From: Campylobacteraceae bacterium | GTDB lineage: Bacteria > Campylobacterota > Campylobacteria > Campylobacterales > Sulfurovaceae | Reading direction: 5' to 3' | DNA length: 7,473 bases | Assembly: GCA_027079365.1 (NCBI GenBank) | Contig: JALWVW010000065.1 | Span: 1-7,473 of the forward strand | Shown here: piece after piece, positions 1-6,047 of the stretch | Layout of the letters: the number at the start of each line of letters is the position of its first letter | Position numbering within the stretch: position 1 is the first letter of the stretch | Notes under the pieces: model-generated | Told to the model about the DNA's origin: nothing | Seen by the model: only the letters and a program-made list of their open reading frames with translations | The model's database searches: none | Translations under genes and position numbers: made by a program

Positions 1-355
1 CAGCGAGTTGCATGGTGAGGATATCGGGCATATAGTAGTGTCCGAAAAAGAGCCCCGAAGCGATCGTGATCAGCGCAGCCAGCGTGGTGATACTGTCTCG
101 CTCGAACATCTTGTATTTGTACCCCTCATAGAGGAAGATCACTACGAGTGTGAAGTCTACCAGATAGGAGAGGCGGACAAAGTTTTCCGTCATGATCAGC
201 CCTTCCTGAAAGTGACTCAAGACCTCACTGCCTAGCCAAAGCTCGGTATGGAAGGTCACTGGAGCGACTACGATCCCAGCATAGAGACCGGCACCTAGCG
301 TGGCCGTTAGTAGTATCAGGTATGCCATAGTGGTCATTCTAAAATATTTTTTCAT
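1..355 (-). CDS. DUF4149-like small integral membrane protein, partial (C-terminus beyond window)
   Basis: An open frame starts at ATG 355-353 and runs 118 codons without a stop to the left edge, so the 3' end is missing. The start MKKYFRMTTMAYLILL follows an AAGGA Shine-Dalgarno with about 8 nt spacing, which supports this ATG over the second Met (residue 7). Three hydrophobic segments are visible at about residues 8-31, 62-78 and 89-108, with short polar loops between them. The first is Gly/Ala-rich (GAGLYAGIVVAPVTF), followed by a loop with LWLGSEVLSHFQEG. This layout fits the DUF4149/TMEM205-like family of small four-helix inner-membrane proteins, common in Campylobacterota and of unknown function. 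The family call is from memory of its pattern and has no catalytic motif to support it. It lies 124 nt downstream of prmC on the same strand and may be the last gene of that unit, with a palindromic element in the gap. Confidence 0.72.
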   Translation of the reverse strand, partial: MKKYFRMTTMAYLILLTATLGAGLYAGIVVAPVTFHTELWLGSEVLSHFQEGLIMTENFVRLSYLVDFTLVVIFLYEGYKYKMFERDSITTLAALITIASGLFFGHYYMPDILTMQLA

Positions 356-370
356 TTTGTTTTCCTTGTT

Positions 371-489
371 GTTTCGTAGGGTGCGTAACACGCACCACTT
401 TACACATTGGGTTCATTGAGCCTTTCGGCAGATAGATTGTCTGACATAGTGGGTTCCAAGATGGTGCGTGTTACGCACCCTACGGAAAC
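371..489. repeat. REP doublet / MITE-like palindromic element
   Basis: Two perfect 23-bp inverted arms lie at 375-397 and 462-484. With a one-base bulge the pairing extends to 371 and 489 (GTTTC at one end, GAAAC at the other), giving a 119-bp element with a 64-bp centre. Each arm is itself a hairpin: GGTGCGT-AAC-ACGCACC at 380-396 and GGTGCGT-GTT-ACGCACC at 463-479, each with a 7-bp stem and 3-nt loop. The centre carries a weaker direct repeat, TGGGTTC at 408-414 and 450-456. Paired inverted hairpins are the arrangement of REP doublets (BIMEs) and of small non-autonomous elements moved by RAYT transposases, and GTAGGGTGCG-type palindromes are widespread in bacterial genomes. No transposase is present here. 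The right arm contains the prmC stop codon. Neither arm is followed by a U-tract in the minus-strand transcript, so it does not look like an intrinsic terminator, though the RNA could fold strongly. Confidence 0.8.
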
Positions 490-1301
490 TGAATGATAAA
501 TCCTCGATCCAGTCCTGCCAAATCGGCATAAAACTCGATGGGGTAGTCTCCGATCTTTTTAACAAACGCTGCAATCGGCTCTCTCTGCTCGTAGCCCATC
601 TCACAGGCCAGAACCTTCACTTCACGCTCTTTGGCTAGCAGGATGATCTCTTTGAGTAGCTCATCGCCTTGTTCCTCACTGTAGAGCGCCGTATGGGGCT
701 CGTACTCTGCCACATTGGGGGCTAAGGGTGTGTGTTTGGCGATATAGGGAGGGTTGCTCACTATCAGGTCGATCTGCCCCTCGATACCATCCAGCAGAGA
801 GGTATGCTGGAGGTCTATCCGCTCCTCTAGCCCGAAGGCATGCACATTGGTCTGGGCTACTGCCAGTGCCTCCTCGGAGATATCCGAAGCTACGATCTGC
901 AACTGGGGAAACTGACGCGCCAGCACGATCGAGATCGCACCAGACCCTACCCCGATCTCAGCCACAGAGCCGTACCCCTCTCGCGCAATGATCTCAGATA
1001 CCTTCTCCACCAACACCTCTGTCTCTGGGCGAGGGATGAGGGCTCCGGGCGCACTATACAGATCGATATCATAGAAGCTCACACGCCCCGTGATATACTC
1101 CATAGGCTCATGCGCCACGCGTCTGGCCACCAGTGTCTCATATCCCTCGGTATCCTCCAGCTCTCTGTCATCATACATCTTGAGCCAGGTACGCTCCTTG
1201 CCTAGATGATGTGCTAGCAGGATCTCTGCCTCAAAGAGCGGACGCTCGCAGGCGTAGCGGAGCTGCTCCCTGGCTTGGGAGAGGGCTTGTTTGAGTGTCA
1301 T
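480..1301 (-). CDS. prmC: Peptide chain release factor N5-glutamine methyltransferase (PrmC/HemK)
   Basis: This cytoplasmic SAM-dependent enzyme methylates the glutamine of the GGQ motif in release factors RF1 and RF2. From ATG 1301 the protein has 273 residues, normal for the family (about 275-280). It shows a helical N-terminal release-factor-binding region (about 1-85), IPRPETE at 89-95, the SAM-binding loop EIGVGSG at 115-121, the catalytic NPPY at 183-186 within IVSNPPYIA, then EPHTALY at 201-207 and a C-terminal DLAGLDRG at 260-267. A TTG at 1310 is also in frame (276 residues). I prefer ATG 1301 because AAGGG at 1311-1315 sits 9 nt before it but directly abuts the TTG. The upstream M48 gene ends at 1307, so the two are translationally close (5-nt gap, or 4-nt overlap if TTG is used). 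The stop TAG (482-480) lies inside the right arm of the palindromic element, so the last residues (about QFP) may have been reshaped by its insertion. Confidence 0.96.
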   Translation of the reverse strand: MTLKQALSQAREQLRYACERPLFEAEILLAHHLGKERTWLKMYDDRELEDTEGYETLVARRVAHEPMEYITGRVSFYDIDLYSAPGALIPRPETEVLVEKVSEIIAREGYGSVAEIGVGSGAISIVLARQFPQLQIVASDISEEALAVAQTNVHAFGLEERIDLQHTSLLDGIEGQIDLIVSNPPYIAKHTPLAPNVAEYEPHTALYSEEQGDELLKEIILLAKEREVKVLACEMGYEQREPIAAFVKKIGDYPIEFYADLAGLDRGFIIQFP

Positions 1302-1306
1302 GGCTT

Positions 1307-2572
1307 TCAACCCTTGTCCCGCTCTACAAAGGTAAATATCCCTCCCTTGGGCAACTCTCCGTCTAGATCTACTTTGCTCGCATCAAAGCCTAGCTCCTTG
1401 AGCCGCTCCAGTACAGGGGGGTGTGTATGATAGAAGAAGATCACCAACGGGTGGGCTTTGGGGAAGGCTTTGTTCTCTGTCACCAGCTTGAGCAGTGCAG
1501 AGACGAGGTTTTCCTTGCCTCCCATCTCTGAGCCAAAGGCATCTGCTGCATATTCGTTGTGCTGAGAGACATAGCTCATCACAGGAGTGAAGAGGAAGCT
1601 GAGCACTGGCAACAGAAGCAAGAGCATAGCGATCTTGACCCCGGCATTGGGTGGGGTACCCATCTGAGTAAAGAGCGTGTCTGGCAGATTGCCAAATACA
1701 AAAAATCCTGTAAAGAGCAGTACCGCCATCAGTCCGATGTTTTTCCAGATATCTCCATGCCTGAAGTGTCCCAGTTCGTGTCCCAGCACTGCGAGCAGCT
1801 CCTTGTCGCTGAGCTTCTCCAGCAGGGTATCGAACAGTACCACCCGCTTACTCTTACCCAATCCACCAAAAAAGGCATTGAGACGGCTGTCACGCTTGCT
1901 GGCATCCATGATAAAGATACCTTCACTGCGTAGCCCTACTTTGGCCATCATCGCCTCGATGGCAGTGCGCAGCTCGCCCTCCTCCATCGGAGAGAATTTG
2001 TTGAACAGGCCCATGAAAAAGGGCATCAATACATTGGCAGCCACAGCAATGGTAAACATGAGCACAAACCCCCAAAACCACCAGCTCTGAAAGCTGGAGA
2101 TGATCCACGCCAGTAGCCCCAGTGCCGCACCGCCCACCACAGCGAAGATGAGTGTGGATTTGAGTGTATCCAGGATATACATTTTAGGCGTCATCTTGTT
2201 GAAGCCAAACTTTTGATCGATCTCAAACTTTTGGTAGAGCTCAAAGGGGAGCATCACGAGATAATTGATACCGAAAAATCCAAAGAGAAAAAGCACAGCA
2301 TCTACCACACTGTCTTGGATACCTACCAAGCCCTGAAGCCAAGCAAAGCCCTTGGTCACCCAAAAGGCAAACAGGATCAGATCTACGATCATCTCTGCCA
2401 TGCCCAAGCGCTCTTTGGCGATCGCATAGTTGGCAGCAACAGTATAGCGACCCTTGCCCATCAGCACAGGCTCGTTTTTCTTCTCAAAGGCGATAAAGCC
2501 GATCTGCATCGTGGCAATATAAAGTTTGACCATGATGTAAAAGGTGTATATCCAGATAATCGTTGAAAGCAT
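1307..2572 (-). CDS. M48 family membrane zinc metallopeptidase (Ste24/CAAX protease 1-like)
   Basis: A 421-residue multi-pass membrane protease. The zinc site is clear: HELGH at 265-269 (two His ligands, catalytic Glu266) within LAVLGHELGHFRHGD, and the third ligand Glu340 in NEYAADAF. HTHPP at 382-386 matches the conserved C-terminal His-Pro motif of the family. Hydrophobic segments occur at about 1-25, 61-82, 88-112, 138-160, 165-190, 278-297 and 312-335, so the catalytic core is flanked by membrane helices as in Ste24. RDSRLNAFFGGLGKSKRVVLFDTLL (227-251) is also typical of the family. It is longer than bacterial HtpX (about 290 residues) and closer to Ste24 in length and N-terminal membrane region. 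Bacteria lack the CAAX-prenyl pathway, so the likely role is inner-membrane protein quality control; this is inference. ATG 2572 is preceded by CAAGG with 7 nt spacing. It heads the unit with prmC. Confidence 0.93.
   Translation of the reverse strand: MLSTIIWIYTFYIMVKLYIATMQIGFIAFEKKNEPVLMGKGRYTVAANYAIAKERLGMAEMIVDLILFAFWVTKGFAWLQGLVGIQDSVVDAVLFLFGFFGINYLVMLPFELYQKFEIDQKFGFNKMTPKMYILDTLKSTLIFAVVGGAALGLLAWIISSFQSWWFWGFVLMFTIAVAANVLMPFFMGLFNKFSPMEEGELRTAIEAMMAKVGLRSEGIFIMDASKRDSRLNAFFGGLGKSKRVVLFDTLLEKLSDKELLAVLGHELGHFRHGDIWKNIGLMAVLLFTGFFVFGNLPDTLFTQMGTPPNAGVKIAMLLLLLPVLSFLFTPVMSYVSQHNEYAADAFGSEMGGKENLVSALLKLVTENKAFPKAHPLVIFFYHTHPPVLERLKELGFDASKVDLDGELPKGGIFTFVERDKG
1311..1315 (-). promoter_or_regulatory. 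Ribosome binding site deciding the prmC start
   Basis: AAGGG on the minus strand lies 9 nt before ATG 1301 and inside the last codons of the M48 peptidase gene. It directly abuts the competing TTG at 1310, which makes TTG a poor start. This favours the 273-residue PrmC. Confidence 0.6.
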
Positions 2573-2589
2573 TTTGAAACCTTGATAGT

Positions 2590-2597
2590 ATTTTATA
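2590..2597 (-). promoter_or_regulatory. Putative -10 element for the M48 peptidase-prmC unit
   Basis: On the minus strand the sequence TATAAAAT (2597-2590) lies about 17-24 nt upstream of ATG 2572 and is a good sigma-70 -10 match in an otherwise AT-rich spacer. No convincing -35 is visible, which is usual in Campylobacterota. The transcript leader would be very short. Inferred only from sequence. Confidence 0.4.
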
Positions 2598-2631
2598 CTG
2601 CGAATATAGCCAAATGACCTTAATCTTTTGC

Positions 2632-2637
2632 TAAAAT
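2632..2637 (+). promoter_or_regulatory. Putative -10 element for uup
   Basis: TAAAAT within TTTTGCTAAAATACC lies about 28 nt before the uup GTG and has the T-rich upstream stretch and TGC-preceded -10 typical of Campylobacterota housekeeping promoters. A second possibility is TTGATA at 2582-2587 with TATAGC at 2605-2610 (17-nt spacing). It sits back to back with the minus-strand promoter in the 93-bp divergent gap. Confidence 0.45.
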
Positions 2638-2653
2638 ACCATCATTACTTTCC

Positions 2654-2660
2654 AAAGGAG
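2654..2660 (+). promoter_or_regulatory. Strong ribosome binding site supporting the GTG start of uup
   Basis: AAAGGAG is followed by a 5-nt spacer (ACCCC) and then GTG at 2666. The match and spacing make GTG the clear start although no ATG is nearby. Confidence 0.8.
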
Positions 2661-2665
2661 ACCCC

Positions 2666-4621
2666 GTGGCATTTATCGATCTCTTTGCTGTCTCCAAAAA
2701 TTATGATGTCAAACAGATCTTTACGGGGATGGATTTTCATCTGGCGCAAGGAGAGCGGGTCGCCATCGTAGGGCAGAATGGGTGCGGCAAATCCACCCTG
2801 ATGAAGATCGCACTAGGCACAGAAGAACCTGATGACGGCAAGAGAGTCATCGACCGCTCCATACAGATCGAGATGCTCGACCAGCAACCACATTTCGACC
2901 CCACACTCACCACCAAACAGGCCATCGAAAAAGAGCTCACCGAACTCTCTCTTGCCAAAGAGAAGTATGAAAAACTGAGTCGGAAAATCGCTGATGACTA
3001 CAAGAACACCTCACTGCAAAATGCACTCGAAGAGGTAAGCGCCTATCTCGATCACCATAATGCCTGGGATCTCAATAATAAAATCGAGCGGATCATGCAG
3101 GAGTTTCGACTCCTGGAGTATGAGGATAGACTGGTCTCCTCGCTCTCTGGAGGTGAGCAGCGTCGTGTGGCATTGGCATCATTGATCCTCAAAAAGCCTG
3201 ACATTCTCATGCTTGATGAGCCTACCAACCATCTGGATGTCTATATGGTGGAATTTCTTGAAGAGATCCTGCTCAAGGAGAAGTTTACCTTACTCTTCAT
3301 CTCACATGACCGCTACTTCATTGACCGTATCGCCACCCGTATCGTAGAGGTAGAAAACCGGGCACTGGCCAACTACAAAGGAGGCTACGAAAGCTTCCTC
3401 AAGCTCAAAGAGCAGCGCCTGACTGCCATGCAAAAACAGCATGACAATCTACTACGATTTCTCAAAAAAGAGGAGCGTTGGCTCAGTCGCGGTATCCAGG
3501 CCAGACAGACCAGAAATCAGGGACGCAAGCGCAGGGTTTTTGACCTGCGGGAACAGTCCAAAGAGAACCCTGCCCTGATACAGAAGATGGCCATGGAACT
3601 CGAAAGAGAGAAAAAGGCCTTTATGGGAGAAAAGATCGTTGCTAAGAAAAAGATGCTTTTCGAGATCAATGACCTGCATTTCTCTATAGGTGAAAAAGCA
3701 CTTATCAAAGGGTTTACCACAAGAATACTCCAAAAAGACAAAATCGCTATCGTGGGACACAATGGCAGTGGAAAATCTACCCTACTCAGGCTTCTGCTTG
3801 GCAGACTCAAGCCAGACAGCGGTGTGATCAAGCACGGTGATGTGCGTATCGGCTACTTTGATCAACACAGAGAGATGCTCAATGATGAGCATACCCTCAT
3901 AGAAACCTTCTGTCCCAATGCTGGAGACCGGGTTATCGTCGACGGAAAAAATATGCACGTCTACGGCTACCTCAAAAACTTTCTCTTCCCCAAAGAGTAT
4001 CTAGAAAAAAAGATCGGACAGCTCAGCGGCGGAGAACGCAACCGTGTGGCACTTGCACTGCTCTTTACCAAAGAGATAGACTGTCTGATTCTTGATGAAC
4101 CCACCAACGATTTAGATATCCAAACGATCAATATCCTGGAGGAAAAACTACTGAGTTTTCAGGGTGCAGTGCTCTTTGTCAGCCATGATAGATATTTCGT
4201 AGACAAGATAGCCCAGAAATTGATCGTGTTCAAAGGTGCCGGTATCATGGAGGAATCTTACCAGAGTTACACAGACTACCTAGCGTTGGAAAAAGATATC
4301 AATACTCTCTACGCTATGGAAAAAGAGGCAGAGGGAAAGCAGATTTCCGCAACAGGTGCCGATCTCCCGCGCAAAGAGAAAAAAGCAACCAAACTAAGCT
4401 ATAAAGAACAAAGAGACCTAGAACTTCTGCCGGAAGAGATCGAAAAACTCGAAACGCAGATCGAAGAAATCACTGCCTGCATGTATGATCCCGACTGTTA
4501 TGAAATAGAGGGGTTGGTCTCACTGAGTGAAAAACTCGCTGCTTTAGAGAGTCGTTATGAAGAGATCAGTGAACGCTATTTGGAAGTACTAGAACTGGAA
4601 GAATCGCTCTCACATCAATAG
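2666..4621 (+). CDS. uup: ABC-F family ATPase Uup
   Basis: A 651-residue soluble protein with two ABC ATPase domains and no membrane helices, so it is a ribosome-associated ABC-F protein and not a transporter. Domain 1 has Walker A GQNGCGKST (36-44), signature LSGGEQ (160-165), Walker B with Glu185 in LDEPTNHLD and switch His214. A linker follows (about 240-325) with the basic stretch RWLSRGIQARQTRNQGRKRR (271-290), the P-site-tRNA interaction region. Domain 2 has GHNGSGKST (364-372), LSGGER (453-458), LDEPTNDLD with Glu478, and His507. The charged C-terminal segment (about 575-650) looks like the coiled coil that in Uup binds nucleic acid. PTNDLD in domain 2, YFDQHR, HVYGYLKNFLF and the C-terminal extension point to Uup and not to EttA, YheS or YbiT; E. 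coli Uup is of similar length (635). Family members act in ribosome assembly or function and affect transposon excision. All catalytic residues are intact. The 3' end overlaps the convergent LysM/3D gene by 7 bp. Confidence 0.93.
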   Translation: MAFIDLFAVSKNYDVKQIFTGMDFHLAQGERVAIVGQNGCGKSTLMKIALGTEEPDDGKRVIDRSIQIEMLDQQPHFDPTLTTKQAIEKELTELSLAKEKYEKLSRKIADDYKNTSLQNALEEVSAYLDHHNAWDLNNKIERIMQEFRLLEYEDRLVSSLSGGEQRRVALASLILKKPDILMLDEPTNHLDVYMVEFLEEILLKEKFTLLFISHDRYFIDRIATRIVEVENRALANYKGGYESFLKLKEQRLTAMQKQHDNLLRFLKKEERWLSRGIQARQTRNQGRKRRVFDLREQSKENPALIQKMAMELEREKKAFMGEKIVAKKKMLFEINDLHFSIGEKALIKGFTTRILQKDKIAIVGHNGSGKSTLLRLLLGRLKPDSGVIKHGDVRIGYFDQHREMLNDEHTLIETFCPNAGDRVIVDGKNMHVYGYLKNFLFPKEYLEKKIGQLSGGERNRVALALLFTKEIDCLILDEPTNDLDIQTINILEEKLLSFQGAVLFVSHDRYFVDKIAQKLIVFKGAGIMEESYQSYTDYLALEKDINTLYAMEKEAEGKQISATGADLPRKEKKATKLSYKEQRDLELLPEEIEKLETQIEEITACMYDPDCYEIEGLVSLSEKLAALESRYEEISERYLEVLELEESLSHQ

Positions 4622-6027
4622 TACAGTGTCACCCTTCTGCGCCCCCAACGCAGTGCACGCCATCGGCTGGTACCCATATAGATATCGATCTTCCTGCGCC
4701 ATTTTTTATTCATCTTATCCCGGACTGTATAGATCCCTTTAAGTCCAGAGATACGCACTTTTTTCCCGTTGGTAATGCCATACTTGTAGATCAGATCTCG
4801 AGAGACTGCGATCACTTTCATCCCTGGCCGTATCCTGTTGTTCCACGCAGCCAAAAAAGGTGTTCTGTCAGTTTGGCTACGGTGTGAAGTATAGGCTGTT
4901 GCTGTTACACTCAGTCTTCGCTTAAGCCCCCTGGAGGCCTTGAGAAATCTTGCCCGCTCCGCCTTTTTCAGGGCAATGCGTGCCAAGCGTTCTCTTTCTC
5001 GTTTCTTTTTCAAAGCAGCTTTTCGCTTCTGCTCCTCTATCTTCTTGAGCTCCAGAAGCTTTCTTGGCAGAGGGAGCACCAGTATCTGTCCCACATGGAT
5101 CACAGATTTTTTTCGGATTTTGTTGTATTTTTTCAGATCTTTTATTTTGACATGAAAATATTTGGCAATTCTGGAAAGTGTATCCCCTTTTTTGACAATA
5201 TAGGTAGCATTATCGATCGCATCAACATCCTCTTGTGAAAGCGAAATATACAGTTTCTGCCCTTTTTTAAGGAGTGTGCCCTTGTGAAGCCTGTTGATCT
5301 CCATAAGAACCTCTGTCTCTACTCCGAATCGTTTTGCTATACCAATAAGAGAGTCCCCTTTTTTGACTTCATATACAGCAAATTCTTTTTTGATATCCGG
5401 AGTGATCTCTGCCTGCTTCTCTTGCTTGTCTGGCACCAACTCCGCCGGGAGGATCTCTTCTGAAGGAGGTTGCTGTTTTTCACTTATATTACGCTCTGCT
5501 TCTGTGGGTACAGACGGCTTTGTTTTGGGTGCCAATACTACTATTTTTGGTATTTCCAAAGGCTCTTGTGCTTGCATATTCTGCTTCGGTATTTTACTCT
5601 TTTTCTCTTGTACTATTTTCTTTTTGGGCGCAGGCGCAGGATGGGATGAAGCGCTTGTCTCCTTTTTCTTTTTGGCTGTTTCCTGAGATTCTTCCAGATT
5701 GGCTTCTTGCTTTGGATGTGGCTGTTTTTCTTTTTCCACTTTGTAGTAGAGTCTTTCTTCCCGTTTAATATATTTGTTGATCAAATTATGCAGTGTCATG
5801 CCATTTTTGACTCTGATCTTCTCTACAGTCAGAAGGGTTTTTTCTGTGACTGGGCGGTGCCTCAAAGAGGCAACTCTTTTTTTGAGTTTGGTAGCCTCTA
5901 AAAACGAAAGATCATACGGGTTACACTGTGTTGCACCCTGCTTCATAGTACGGCACGAGGGCACCTCTGCCATCACAGATGTAAAGATGACAATTAATGA
6001 GAAAAAGATGCGCCGGATAAACATCAT
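4615..6027 (-). CDS. Secreted LysM and 3D-domain protein (putative peptidoglycan-binding murein hydrolase)
   Basis: A 470-residue protein. Residues 1-20 form a signal peptide (basic MMFIRR, hydrophobic core, likely cleavage after SVMA), so it is exported. A long Lys/Glu/Pro-rich, low-complexity stretch follows (about 98-215). Two LysM repeats come next: about 218-261 (YEVKKGDSLIGIAKRFGV) and 275-319 (YIVKKGDTLSRIAKYFHV). A strongly basic helix runs about 322-370. The C-terminal 3D domain (about 372-455) starts at SVTATAYT and carries the three defining aspartates, Asp411 (VSRDL), Asp437 (VRDKMN) and Asp448 (IDIYMG). 3D domains are double-psi beta-barrels related to the MltA lytic transglycosylase core, and LysM binds peptidoglycan glycans; activity here is inferred. 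A degenerate third LysM-like start is visible at 70-87 (KIRVKNGMTLHNLINKYI). The gene begins 18 nt after thrC. An in-frame TAG just upstream restricts the start to ATG 6027 or the adjacent ATG 6024. Confidence 0.85.
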   Translation of the reverse strand: MMFIRRIFFSLIVIFTSVMAEVPSCRTMKQGATQCNPYDLSFLEATKLKKRVASLRHRPVTEKTLLTVEKIRVKNGMTLHNLINKYIKREERLYYKVEKEKQPHPKQEANLEESQETAKKKKETSASSHPAPAPKKKIVQEKKSKIPKQNMQAQEPLEIPKIVVLAPKTKPSVPTEAERNISEKQQPPSEEILPAELVPDKQEKQAEITPDIKKEFAVYEVKKGDSLIGIAKRFGVETEVLMEINRLHKGTLLKKGQKLYISLSQEDVDAIDNATYIVKKGDTLSRIAKYFHVKIKDLKKYNKIRKKSVIHVGQILVLPLPRKLLELKKIEEQKRKAALKKKRERERLARIALKKAERARFLKASRGLKRRLSVTATAYTSHRSQTDRTPFLAAWNNRIRPGMKVIAVSRDLIYKYGITNGKKVRISGLKGIYTVRDKMNKKWRRKIDIYMGTSRWRALRWGRRRVTLYY

Positions 6028-6042
6028 AAATAGCTACTGCTG

Positions 6043-6047
6043 CTCCT
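6043..6047 (-). promoter_or_regulatory. Distant ribosome binding site for the LysM/3D gene, overlapping the thrC stop
   Basis: AGGAG on the minus strand overlaps the thrC stop codon (TAGGAG) but lies 15 nt from ATG 6027 and 18 from ATG 6024, longer than the usual 5-10 nt. No better site is visible, and the frame is closed by a TAG upstream. This suggests weak initiation or dependence on translation of thrC. Confidence 0.4.

Noticed and set aside
8..235. 75-codon open frame on the plus strand
   Set aside because: It is antisense to the DUF4149-like membrane protein, whose frame has a good ribosome binding site and clear transmembrane pattern. The plus-strand product is charged, without recognisable motifs.
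400..447. 15-residue mini-gene inside the palindromic element
   Set aside because: No ribosome binding site and too short to judge as coding. Kept only as a low-interest observation on the repeat.
375..484. Intrinsic terminator after prmC
   Set aside because: The stems are strong, but the minus-strand RNA has no U-tract after either hairpin; the downstream region is A-rich on that strand.
375..484. CRISPR array
   Set aside because: There are only two copies and they are in inverted orientation, so this is a palindromic element.
413..604. 63-codon minus-strand frame spanning the end of prmC and the palindromic element
   Set aside because: It is out of frame with prmC, which has conserved motifs to its end. 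The product has no family features and reads through the repeat.
1307..2572. Calling the M48 peptidase HtpX
   Set aside because: At 421 residues with an extended N-terminal membrane region and the NEYAADAF and HTHPP motifs, it fits the Ste24-like branch better than the roughly 290-residue HtpX, so no symbol was given.
5294..5686. 130-codon hydrophobic plus-strand frame
   Set aside because: It is the complement of the Lys/Glu/Pro-rich linker and first LysM of the minus-strand protein. The Phe/Ser-rich product is a base-composition artefact.
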